From contig DNHA01000259.1 of the NCBI GenBank assembly GCA_003486025.1, forward strand, positions 1-10,993: a DNA stretch of 10,993 nt. Reading direction: 5' to 3'. The notes below the pieces were generated by a model. That model was not told where the DNA came from and made no database searches. It saw only the letters and a program-made list of their open reading frames with translations. The position numbers were made by a program, and so were the translations under genes. Positions 1 to 5,984 of the stretch are shown one piece after another. How positions within the stretch are numbered: the first letter of the stretch is position 1; the number at the start of each line of letters is the position of its first letter. This DNA is from Micrococcaceae bacterium (GTDB lineage Bacteria > Actinomycetota > Actinomycetes > Actinomycetales > Micrococcaceae).

Positions 1-109
1 TGCTGGCGCTGAAGGCAACACCGCCGTCTTGCCAGAGCTCAAGGAACGAGTGCTAAAGCTCGCCGAGGCACACCCACTGTACCCGGAACTTAAAAAGGTT
101 TCCGAGTAA
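1..109 (+). CDS. glyA: Serine hydroxymethyltransferase, C-terminal end (partial)
   Basis: This is the last 35 codons of a gene that begins before the window; it is read from position 2 and stops at TAA 107-109. The end of the protein (ELKERVLKLAEAHPLYPEL) matches the C-terminal helix and 'FPLY' tail usual in GlyA, the PLP enzyme that interconverts serine and glycine while transferring a one-carbon unit to tetrahydrofolate in the cytoplasm. The next gene is sdaA, which deaminates serine. glyA followed by sdaA is a familiar order in Arthrobacter-like genomes, often behind glycine-cleavage genes, and this supports the call. Only the tail is visible, so no active-site residue can be checked. Confidence 0.75.
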   Translation, partial: AGAEGNTAVLPELKERVLKLAEAHPLYPELKKVSE

Positions 110-126
110 CAGCTTCTAATTGACGG

Positions 127-169
127 AGGGCCCGGAAAGCAGAAATATCGCGTTCCGGGCCCTTTGTTT
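127..169 (+). terminator. Intrinsic terminator after glyA
   Basis: A perfect 11-bp stem pairs AGGGCCCGGAA (127-137) with TTCCGGGCCCT (153-163). The loop is 15 nt and the 3' side continues as TTGTTTC. It starts 18 bases after the glyA stop, so glyA and sdaA are probably separate transcripts or are joined only by readthrough. Confidence 0.85.
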
Positions 170-277
170 CTCTCGCATCTGGCACCCACAGAAAAAGCGG
201 GGCACGGGTACAAACCACAAATTTCTACCCCACCACACAATTATTTGGTGCCCTGAGCACCGAATTCTCTCTGTTCT

Positions 278-284
278 AAGGAAG
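278..284 (+). promoter_or_regulatory. Ribosome binding site of sdaA
   Basis: AAGGAAG lies 9 bases before the ATG at 294 and fixes that start. The rest of the 170-293 gap shows only a weak 5-bp hairpin (GGTGC 247-251 with GCACC 257-261). I see no convincing -10/-35 pair in it. Confidence 0.7.
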
Positions 285-293
285 TGACCCGTC

Positions 294-1703
294 ATGGCGG
301 TCAGCGTATTTGATTTGTTCTCGGTTGGCATTGGACCATCTTCCAGCCACACCGTGGGACCAATGCGTGCGGCGCACGCATTCGTGGCCCAGGTGATTCG
401 TGAAGGCAAGCTTGAATCCCTCACCTCCCTGCGCATTGATGTTTACGGTTCGCTCGCAGCGACCGGCCGGGGCCACGGAACCTTCACCGCGATCATGCTT
501 GGACTCGAAGGGTACGAGCCAGAAAATATTCTGCCAGCTGAGGTTGACGAGCGATTGGCGCAGATGGAACAAAGCGGAGTACTTCGCTTTGCAGCCCAAA
601 TGGATGCTCGCAAGGACCTGAACTACACCGTAAACGACATGATTCAGCGCCCGCTGACGGTGCTGCCTCGCCACACCAACGGCGTAAAGTTCATCGCTCT
701 CGATTCAGCGGGCGAAGAACTGCTGAACGAAACGTTCTTCTCTGTCGGTGGCGGGTTTATCGTGCGCGAAGGCGCCGAAGAACGCCTTGAAAAAAACCTT
801 GAAAAAAAGGTCAAGCAGCAGCCGTACCCGTTCACCACCGCTGCACGGTTACTGGAACACTCGAAGAATTCTGGCAAGTCAATTGCCGAGATCATGATGG
901 CGAACGAAGAGACCTACCGTACCCGCGAAGAAATTCGGTCAGGCCTAGTTCATATTTACAAGGTCATGGAGGAGTGCAAAGACGCCTCCTTGGAACGTAC
1001 CGGAGTGCTTCCCGGAGGACTCAAAGTCCGTCGCCGCGCCCCAGAATGGCATGAGCGTCTCCGCAAGGAAGACAAAGACCGCGATCCGGTGTTCTGGCAG
1101 GAATGGATCAACCTGGTAGCGCTGGCAGTCAACGAAGAAAACGCTTCGGGCGGCCGAGTCGTGACCGCACCGACCAACGGTGCAGCCGGGATCATTCCCG
1201 CAGTGCTCTTCTATGCCACCCATTACGCCCCCGGTGCCAAATATTGGAACCAAGAGGAAAAAGACGACGCTGTCGTGCGCTTCCTGCTCACTGCCGGCGC
1301 TGTAGGTGTGTTGTACAAAGAGCAGGCTTCGATTTCGGGTGCCGAGGTCGGTTGCCAGGGCGAAGTCGGTTCTGCCTCATCGATGGCAGCCGGTGGCCTG
1401 GCCGAAATCCTCGGCGGTACGACGGCTCAAGTGGAGAACGCCGCAGAGATCGCAATGGAACACAATCTTGGGTTGACCTGTGATCCTATTGGAGGTCTAG
1501 TTCAGATTCCGTGTATCGAGCGTAACGCGATTGCAGCTTCCAAAGCGGTGAACGCCGCGAAAATGGCGCTGATGGGAGACGGGGAACACCACGTCACTCT
1601 GGACGAAGTCATCATCACCATGCGCGAAACTGGCAAGGACATGAGCGATAAGTACAAGGAAACAGCGATGGGCGGTTTGGCCGTCAACGTTGTCGAATGC
1701 TAG
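294..1703 (+). CDS. sdaA: L-serine ammonia-lyase, iron-sulfur, single-chain
   Basis: Converts L-serine to pyruvate and ammonia in the cytoplasm with an oxygen-sensitive [4Fe-4S] cluster rather than PLP. The 469-residue chain is the fused type: an SDH-beta domain at about residues 1-160 with the motif [11 protein letters not shown] (14-24), a charged linker at about 165-210, and an SDH-alpha domain at about 260-460 with [13 protein letters not shown]. The expected cluster cysteines are C354 ([10 protein letters not shown]), C396 (TCDPIGG) and C407 (IPCIERN). The chain ends in Cys (C469). In the Legionella enzyme the C-terminal Cys occupies the fourth cluster site ('tail in mouth'), and by homology the same is expected here. 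The start is set by AAGGAAG at 278-284. With glyA it forms a glycine-to-serine-to-pyruvate route. Confidence 0.97.
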   Translation: MAVSVFDLFSVGIGPSSSHTVGPMRAAHAFVAQVIREGKLESLTSLRIDVYGSLAATGRGHGTFTAIMLGLEGYEPENILPAEVDERLAQMEQSGVLRFAAQMDARKDLNYTVNDMIQRPLTVLPRHTNGVKFIALDSAGEELLNETFFSVGGGFIVREGAEERLEKNLEKKVKQQPYPFTTAARLLEHSKNSGKSIAEIMMANEETYRTREEIRSGLVHIYKVMEECKDASLERTGVLPGGLKVRRRAPEWHERLRKEDKDRDPVFWQEWINLVALAVNEENASGGRVVTAPTNGAAGIIPAVLFYATHYAPGAKYWNQEEKDDAVVRFLLTAGAVGVLYKEQASISGAEVGCQGEVGSASSMAAGGLAEILGGTTAQVENAAEIAMEHNLGLTCDPIGGLVQIPCIERNAIAASKAVNAAKMALMGDGEHHVTLDEVIITMRETGKDMSDKYKETAMGGLAVNVVEC

Positions 1704-1714
1704 TCCGATAGGCA

Positions 1715-1757
1715 GCAAAGAGCGTGTGGTGGCAGCTGGACACCACACGCTCTTTGC
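1715..1757 (+). terminator. Strong hairpin terminator after sdaA
   Basis: A perfect 17-bp stem pairs 1715-1731 (GCAAAGAGCGTGTGGTG) with 1741-1757, around a 9-nt loop. It begins 12 bases after the sdaA stop. There is no clean T-run after it (the sequence continues GTCTGCTG), but CTCTTTGC is in the 3' arm. The stem is nearly symmetrical, so it could also act on the other strand. Confidence 0.75.
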
Positions 1758-1857
1758 GTCTGCTGATGTGATCTTGTCGCGCTGATGCCGCTTGCGGACG
1801 CGGAAGATGATAGAAATGAAACAAGGTGTTCCTCGGGTGCCAGCCCGGACCTATTTC

Positions 1858-1866
1858 AGGAGGTGA
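1858..1866 (+). promoter_or_regulatory. Shine-Dalgarno of the mgtE-leader uORF
   Basis: AGGAGGTGA is a near-perfect match to the anti-Shine-Dalgarno and ends 5 bases before the ATG at 1872. It is the best ribosome binding site in the window. It can pair either with ACCT upstream (1849-1852) or with ACCTCC (1907-1912) inside the uORF. Confidence 0.75.
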
Positions 1867-1919
1867 GCTGCATGGACGATGGTTCTAGTCGATCTATGTA
1901 CACGCGACCTCCCTTTTTT
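1859..1919 (+). terminator. Attenuator-like hairpin with T6, overlapping the leader ORF
   Basis: The outer stem pairs GGAGGT (1859-1864) with ACCTCC (1907-1912). An inner arm pairs 1869-1876 with 1893-1900 (8 bp, two G-U) and 1877-1879 with 1889-1891. After C1913 comes TTTTTT (1914-1919), so the shape is that of an intrinsic terminator. A competing upstream set exists: AGGT 1824-1827 with ACCT 1849-1852 (flanking a CGGG/CCCG hairpin, 1835-1838 with 1845-1848), or ACCT 1849-1852 with AGGT 1861-1864. The four segments give mutually exclusive 1:2, 2:3 and 3:4 pairings. Confidence 0.5.
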
Positions 1920-1928
1920 CTTCGTTAG
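1872..1928 (+). CDS. Putative 18-aa leader peptide upstream of mgtE
   Basis: A short reading frame runs from ATG 1872 to TAG 1926-1928 and encodes MDDGSSRSMYTRPPFFLR. The AGGAGGTGA 5 bases upstream is far stronger than the site before mgtE itself, which argues that the frame is translated. The peptide starts with two acidic residues and ends with Arg-Pro-Pro-Phe-Phe-Leu-Arg. Codons CGA-CCT-CCC form the 3' arm of a hairpin that pairs with the peptide's own Shine-Dalgarno, and TTT-TTT is the T-run behind it. The ORF and the terminator-like structure are therefore superimposed, as in leader-peptide attenuators. The mgtE start lies 181 bases downstream. I do not recognise the peptide as a named family; regulation of mgtE by it is inference. 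Confidence 0.55.
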   Translation: MDDGSSRSMYTRPPFFLR

Positions 1929-2109
1929 GCTGAGCTTAAGAGCTGGGTTAAATGGTGGGGTATCGCGCTTCGATTCCTTTTCGTTTCGCTTCATTCAGCG
2001 CGCGAAGACCGAATGACTTGTCACCCGATTATTCTCCGGGTGGTGATTCAATTGTGCTTCGCATGATCGCCCGGAATGACGCGTCTAAACACCGTTTGGA
2101 CAGATCTCT
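1929..2109 (+). promoter_or_regulatory. Second half of the mgtE leader
   Basis: This 181-bp stretch between the uORF stop and mgtE contains no further ORF with a good ribosome binding site. It contains a hairpin pairing 2018-2027 with 2037-2046 (core CACCCG/CGGGTG plus G-U and A-U extension). CGCGCT and AGCGCG copies around 1963-2003 could also pair. A short imperfect direct repeat is present (CCGAATGACTTGTC near 2009; CCGGAATGACGCGTC near 2071). mgtE itself has only a weak GGACAG (2098-2103) before its ATG. I compared the region by eye with the M-box (ykoK) Mg2+ riboswitch and did not find its core. No promoter could be assigned with confidence. Confidence 0.4.
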
Positions 2110-3468
2110 ATGCGCACTTCAAATCAAGTAGACTTTTCAACCATTTCTTCGCGGATTCAAGGTCTTTTAGAATCACAGGATTTCACAGAACTTGCGGTGC
2201 TCCTGCGCGAGCTGAATTTGCCGCAAACTCTGCAACAGCTCCATCGGCTATCGGCCAAAGAAATGGCCATCGCTTATCGGCTGCTTGCTAAAGAGCAGGC
2301 ACTGGCGGTCTTTGCCCGCTTGGACCCGGCCTTGCAGGCCGAACTTATCAACGGCTTGCAACACGATACGGTCAGCGAAACCTTCGCCGTCATGGCTGCC
2401 GATGATCGCGTGGCGCTCCTCGATGAGCTGCCTGCCCATTTGGCGGCAACGCTGCTGCAAGGGCTGGACTCAGCGCAGCGCGACGAGGTCAATGTCCTGC
2501 TGGGGTACCGTGCCGGAGCCGTGGGCCACCTGATGAATCCATACTTTGTCATCACCCACCCGGAACTGAGCGTGCGTGAAAGCATGCAACGAGTGCGCGC
2601 CAAACTTGAGACTGCAGAAAGCGTTTATACCCTCGTAGTTACCGATTCGACACGTCGGCTACGTGGCGTCGTTTCATTGCGTGACCTCCTGGCCGCAAAG
2701 GAAGAACAACTGATTTCAGAGCTGTTGACCCCTGATGATGGTGTCAGCGCCGAAGAACCAGTGCTGGAAGCTGCCCGGCACGTGGTGCTGAGCCAGGAGT
2801 TGCTGACCCCGGTGGTGGATTCTGAGCGTCGTGTGGTGGGAGTGTTCAGTAATTCTGATGCGGTCTCGGTGCTAGCAAATTCCGATGAACAGCGTGCTGC
2901 TCGTAGCGCCGGCGCCGAACCATTGCGGCGGCCTTACTTGAGCACCACGATTGGTTCTTTGGTCAAAAGCAGGATCGTCTGGTTGCTCGTCCTGGCAGTC
3001 GGCGCGACGCTCACCGTGCAGGTACTTTCGAATTTCGAGGAAACCCTCGAATCCATGGTTACGCTGAGCCTGTTCATCCCGCTCATGGTAGGTATCGGAG
3101 GAAATACCGGGAACCAAGCGGCAACAACCGTCACCCGGGCGCTGGCGATGGGGGATGTCAGGGTGGGGGACATCGGACGGGTCTTGCTGCGCGAACTTGG
3201 CGTGGGGCTGACGCTCGGAGTGAGTCTGGGAACTATCGGTTTTGGTGTAGCTGGTTTCATCTTCGAGTGGTCCATCGCGGTGATCATCGGGATCACACTT
3301 GTGGCTCTGTGCACTATCGCTGCCGGAGTCGGTGGAGTGATGCCAATTATCGGCAAATGGCTGAAAGTTGATCCCGCGGTATTTTCCAACCCCTTTATCT
3401 CCACCTTTGTCGACGCTGCCGGACTGATTGTTTATTTCTCCGTGGCAGTCGCTGTTCTCGGACTCTGA
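2110..3468 (+). CDS. mgtE: Magnesium transporter MgtE
   Basis: A Mg2+-gated Mg2+ channel of the inner membrane. The 452 residues follow the family plan: a helical MgtE N domain of leucine-rich repeats (about 10-130), two CBS domains (about 138-200 and 200-262), a plug helix (about 270-286), and five membrane helices (about 287-308, 316-337, 362-383, 388-413, 425-450). Signatures seen are PLMVGIGGNTGNQAATT (324-340) and DPAVFSNPFISTFVDAAGL (421-439), where D435 matches the pore Asp that binds Mg2+. Known family behaviour is that Mg2+ binding to the N and CBS domains closes the pore. The ATG at 2110 is the only in-frame start after the stop at 2086-2088; its ribosome site is poor, in contrast to the leader uORF. 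No terminator is visible between this gene and the next. Confidence 0.96.
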   Translation: MRTSNQVDFSTISSRIQGLLESQDFTELAVLLRELNLPQTLQQLHRLSAKEMAIAYRLLAKEQALAVFARLDPALQAELINGLQHDTVSETFAVMAADDRVALLDELPAHLAATLLQGLDSAQRDEVNVLLGYRAGAVGHLMNPYFVITHPELSVRESMQRVRAKLETAESVYTLVVTDSTRRLRGVVSLRDLLAAKEEQLISELLTPDDGVSAEEPVLEAARHVVLSQELLTPVVDSERRVVGVFSNSDAVSVLANSDEQRAARSAGAEPLRRPYLSTTIGSLVKSRIVWLLVLAVGATLTVQVLSNFEETLESMVTLSLFIPLMVGIGGNTGNQAATTVTRALAMGDVRVGDIGRVLLRELGVGLTLGVSLGTIGFGVAGFIFEWSIAVIIGITLVALCTIAAGVGGVMPIIGKWLKVDPAVFSNPFISTFVDAAGLIVYFSVAVAVLGL

Positions 3469-3530
3469 TACCTAGCTCACAAAAGTGCTTGCCGAGGAAT
3501 AATTTCTCGAACCCAAACGTCACACTAGGC

Positions 3531-4640
3531 ATGCCCCAAAGCAAACTGTTTACCCCAGTCACTATCCCAACGAAGGCCGGAAAAGGACTCACACTGCGCA
3601 ACCGCGTGGTTTTGCCTCCTATGTGCCAGTACGTGATCGATAAGCACGATGGAGTACCCACTGCGTGGCAATTGGCGCATCTTGGATCCATGGCTCACGG
3701 CGGTTTTTCACTGGTGATCGCTGAAGCTACCGCCGTGGCCGCCGAAGGACGCATCTCGGATCGGGACGCGGGACTGTGGAACGACCAGCAAGTTGAAGCG
3801 TGGAAGCCAATTACCCAGTACATCCGCTCGCACGGAGCCGCCGCTGGCGTCCAATTGGCCCACGCCGGCGTCAAAGCTTCAACCTACGGCTGGTTGAAAG
3901 AATTCGAAGATCAGGGCAAGGTCGGCAGCCTCAGCGCAGAAGACGGAGGCTGGGAAACCTTTACCTCCAGCGACGAGGATCTCTACGGGCTAAATCCGGG
4001 CACCGAGATGAGCGTCGAACAGATCGCCAGTTCCGTCCAAGATTGGTCCGAGGCTGCCAAGCGTGCAGACGCTGCAGGATTCGACTTGATTCAGATCCAC
4101 GCCGCACACGGCTACCTGATTCACCAGTTCCTCTCGCCGCTGTCCAATAAGCGCACCGACCAGTACGGGGGCAGCTTTGAGAATCGCACTCGCTACTTGC
4201 GTGAAATCGTGCAGGCCATTGTCAAGGTTTGGCCAGAGCACAAAGCCCTGGGCATCCGGTTCTCCGGTGAAGACTGGGTTGAGAGCGGCTGGCGCATTGC
4301 GGACACCGTGAAAATCGCCACCGAACTCTACTCATACGGTGTGCGGGCATTTGATCTGTCCAGTGCCGGAATCGGGGCCTTCCACGGCCCTACCGGCCCC
4401 GGCTACCAGGTACCGCTTGCCCAAGCAGTGAAGCAAGCATTGCCGGAGGACGCATTTGTGACCGCGGTAGGTGTCATCACCGATGCGGTCCAAGCCGAAC
4501 ACATCCTGGTCACCGGCCAGGCCGACGGTGTCAGCGTGGGACGCGCCGCTCTGGGTGCTCCGCAGCGGCCAAATCGGGCGGCTCAGCAGCTTGGCGCGCC
4601 AAAATCCCACCCACCTCAGTACTGGCGCGGTCGCTGGTAA
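3531..4640 (+). CDS. Old Yellow Enzyme family NADH:flavin oxidoreductase (YqjM-like)
   Basis: An FMN-dependent ene-reductase that reduces activated C=C bonds with NAD(P)H; the natural substrate is unknown. It is a TIM barrel of about 369 residues, normal for the thermophilic-like OYE class. Seen are LFTPVTI...LRNRVVLPPMCQY with C32 and Y34 (matching YqjM C26 and Y28), the substrate-binding pair HAAH (H190, H193), the conserved stretch LSPLSNKRTDQYGGSFENR, and the phosphate-binding VGR (R338). The frame stays open upstream to a TTG at 3489. I chose ATG 3531 because MPQSKLFTP is where family homology begins; neither start has a good Shine-Dalgarno. The helix after R338 reads LGAPQRPN where the family usually has LRDPxWP-like sequence. 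The gene starts 62 bases after mgtE with no visible terminator, so co-transcription is possible. Confidence 0.9.
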   Translation: MPQSKLFTPVTIPTKAGKGLTLRNRVVLPPMCQYVIDKHDGVPTAWQLAHLGSMAHGGFSLVIAEATAVAAEGRISDRDAGLWNDQQVEAWKPITQYIRSHGAAAGVQLAHAGVKASTYGWLKEFEDQGKVGSLSAEDGGWETFTSSDEDLYGLNPGTEMSVEQIASSVQDWSEAAKRADAAGFDLIQIHAAHGYLIHQFLSPLSNKRTDQYGGSFENRTRYLREIVQAIVKVWPEHKALGIRFSGEDWVESGWRIADTVKIATELYSYGVRAFDLSSAGIGAFHGPTGPGYQVPLAQAVKQALPEDAFVTAVGVITDAVQAEHILVTGQADGVSVGRAALGAPQRPNRAAQQLGAPKSHPPQYWRGRW

Positions 4641-4743
4641 TAAGCGTAGGTCGGGTAACGATTCCGGGTTAACAAATGGGATCTTTGCGCTTTGCTCTTC
4701 CGGCTATCGACGTGCGATGTTACGTTAGTCACACGGATCTAGT

Positions 4744-4769
4744 CGCACCGCGACCAGGGGTCGCGTGCG
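4744..4769 (+). promoter_or_regulatory. Stable hairpin against the ribosome site of the next gene
   Basis: A 7-bp perfect stem (4749-4755 CGCGACC with 4759-4765 GGTCGCG, 3-nt loop AGG) is extended by 4 bp (CGCA 4744-4747 with TGCG 4766-4769) across one bulged C. It ends at the first base of GGAAGGGAG (4769-4777), the ribosome binding site for the ATG at 4783. There is no T-run, so it is unlikely to be a terminator. It could affect translation initiation or be a protein target. A possible -10 TACGTT (4721-4726) lies 17 bases upstream. Confidence 0.5.
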
Positions 4770-4782
4770 GAAGGGAGTCAGC

Positions 4783-5914
4783 ATGGCACTACGCGCGGAT
4801 TCTAATGGAATCGACGCTTCGCTCTATCGGAAAACTGGTTCATGGTGCACCGCCTTGGTGGATGCATCGCTCGGAACCACCGCAGCGCACGAAGCAGCCG
4901 ACCGGCTGCCGGGGGAAGTAGCTAAGCTGCTGACAAGCCAGCAGGCCGATGCCGCGGACATTGAGGCGCTCACCAATGCCATAGAGGCCACTAAAGGTCT
5001 CCGTGCGCCGGTAGCTCGCTTCGTGGCAGTTCACGATGGGGCGGTGGTACTCAACGAACTCATTCCAGGGCTCAAAGTCGAATCCGCTGCAGTGGATGTG
5101 GGGCCATTTCCGAATTTCACCGCTCTTGCCAGAGCGCGAGGCGGAGCTTTCTCCTACCTCGTGGCCGAGGCCGGACGCGACGGGGGCGAGGTCCATCTTT
5201 ACAACACCGCTTCGCCAGAACGCATAGCGAGCCGTGGGGTAGTTGGCTTACCCGAAGAGATCCACCGGGCACGCAAGGTGCCTAGCGAATACGATCAGCC
5301 AAAAAATCAGTCCGCAGCAGATGAGATGGCGCGGCGAAATGCCGAAGAAGTCGCCGAGCTCATTACCGCCATGGCAAAAGACACCTATGTTCGGCTGATC
5401 GTGCTTTCGGGCGATGTGAAATCACGTGAAACGATAGCTGGGATGCTTCCCGGGGCGCTGAAACCCTATGTGGTAGTCCTCGATTCGCATACGCGAACTG
5501 GTGGCGCCGATTCCAAGCAGGTTGATGAATCAATTTCACGATTGATTTCCGAAACCCATGGAGCGGCAATCGCAGAGCTTGAACAGCGCGTATCGGCACA
5601 GACCGGTAATGGCCGGGCACAGTTGGCTGTGGGGCTTTCCGAGGTTGTTTCGGCTCTTGCAATCTGCCCAGGCGGAAGTCGTTTTGGTAGGCCAGTATCA
5701 GGACGAACACACCTTGCGAGCCCTGTCCGGAGAGCCGTGGCTGGCGCATGAAGAAGGCGATGATCATGCTGACTTGGTGCTTGGCCAGTGGCCGGCACCG
5801 GAAGTTCTGCTTCGGGCCACCGCCTTAACCGATGCGACGATCCGCTACGTTCCGGACGCCATCTTGCCATCGGGCGCAGGAATCGTGGCGTTACTGCGTT
5901 GGGCTAAATCCTGA
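4783..5914 (+). pseudogene. Rv2629/Balon-type ribosome hibernation factor, frame interrupted
   Basis: The protein belongs to the bacterial family related to archaeo-eukaryotic release factor eRF1 and Pelota, which includes mycobacterial Rv2629 and Balon; members sit in the ribosomal A site during stress. The family call rests on overall similarity: an N-terminal region with FVAVHDGAVVL and AVDVGPFPNF, a central domain with RLIVLSGDVKSRE and DSHTRTGG, and a C-terminal part with EVVLVGQ, ATIRYVPD and GIVALLRW. Start ATG 4783 is preceded by AAGGGAG. Frame 1 runs from 4783 to a stop at 5751, but homology moves to frame 2 at about 5656 and ends at TGA 5912-5914. Reading GCT, skipping C5656, then TTG-CAA gives VVSALQSAQAEVVLV without a gap and a 376-aa protein of normal length. 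Possible causes are a sequencing or assembly error, a real mutation (322-aa truncated product), or +1 recoding at CTT-G. Confidence 0.75.
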
Positions 5915-5923
5915 ATGATCAAT

Positions 5924-5966
5924 AAAGCGCCGTCGGAGAATCCAAAGATCTCTCCGACGGCGCTTT
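5924..5966. terminator. Bidirectional terminator between convergent genes
   Basis: A perfect 16-bp stem pairs AAAGCGCCGTCGGAGA (5924-5939) with 5951-5966, around an 11-nt loop. The plus strand ends in CGCTTTGCTC and the minus strand in GCGCTTTATT, so both strands carry T-rich tails. It lies between the stop at 5914 (+) and the stop at 5985 (-) and can serve both genes. Confidence 0.9.
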
Positions 5967-5984
5967 GCTCTGTCTGGGCTAGAG

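Noticed and set aside
247..261. GGTGC/GCACC hairpin upstream of sdaA as a regulatory element
   Set aside because: Only 5 bp with no supporting features; expected by chance at this composition.
789..1054. Programmed -1 frameshifting in sdaA
   Set aside because: The full-length frame is intact and conserved, and no stimulatory structure or meaningful -1 product was seen; kept only as a low-interest observation.
1929..2109. M-box (ykoK) Mg2+ riboswitch upstream of mgtE
   Set aside because: GTTAGGCTGAGC at 1924-1935 superficially recalls the 5' motif of the M-box, but the other conserved blocks and the right spacing are not there. A covariance search would settle it.
2076..2291. Open frame with an ATG before the mgtE start
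   Set aside because: No ribosome site, no homology, and it overlaps the well-supported MgtE N-terminal domain in another frame.
2934..3404. 156-codon open frame on the minus strand inside mgtE
   Set aside because: Ser/Thr/Pro-rich translation with no domain, fully antisense to conserved MgtE membrane helices; a shadow frame of a GC-rich gene.
3493..3509. Hairpin CGAGGAA/TTTCTCG between mgtE and the Old Yellow Enzyme as a terminator
   Set aside because: Short A/T-rich stem with a G-U pair and no T-run after it.
3489..3530. TTG 3489 as the start of the Old Yellow Enzyme
   Set aside because: No Shine-Dalgarno before it and the 14 extra residues show no family similarity; ATG 3531 begins exactly where homology begins.
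5558..5914. Separate small gene downstream of the hibernation factor
   Set aside because: Its useful part (from about 5657) is clearly the C-terminal domain of the same protein in a shifted frame; the ATG at 5558 has no ribosome site and its first ~30 codons overlap conserved frame-1 sequence.
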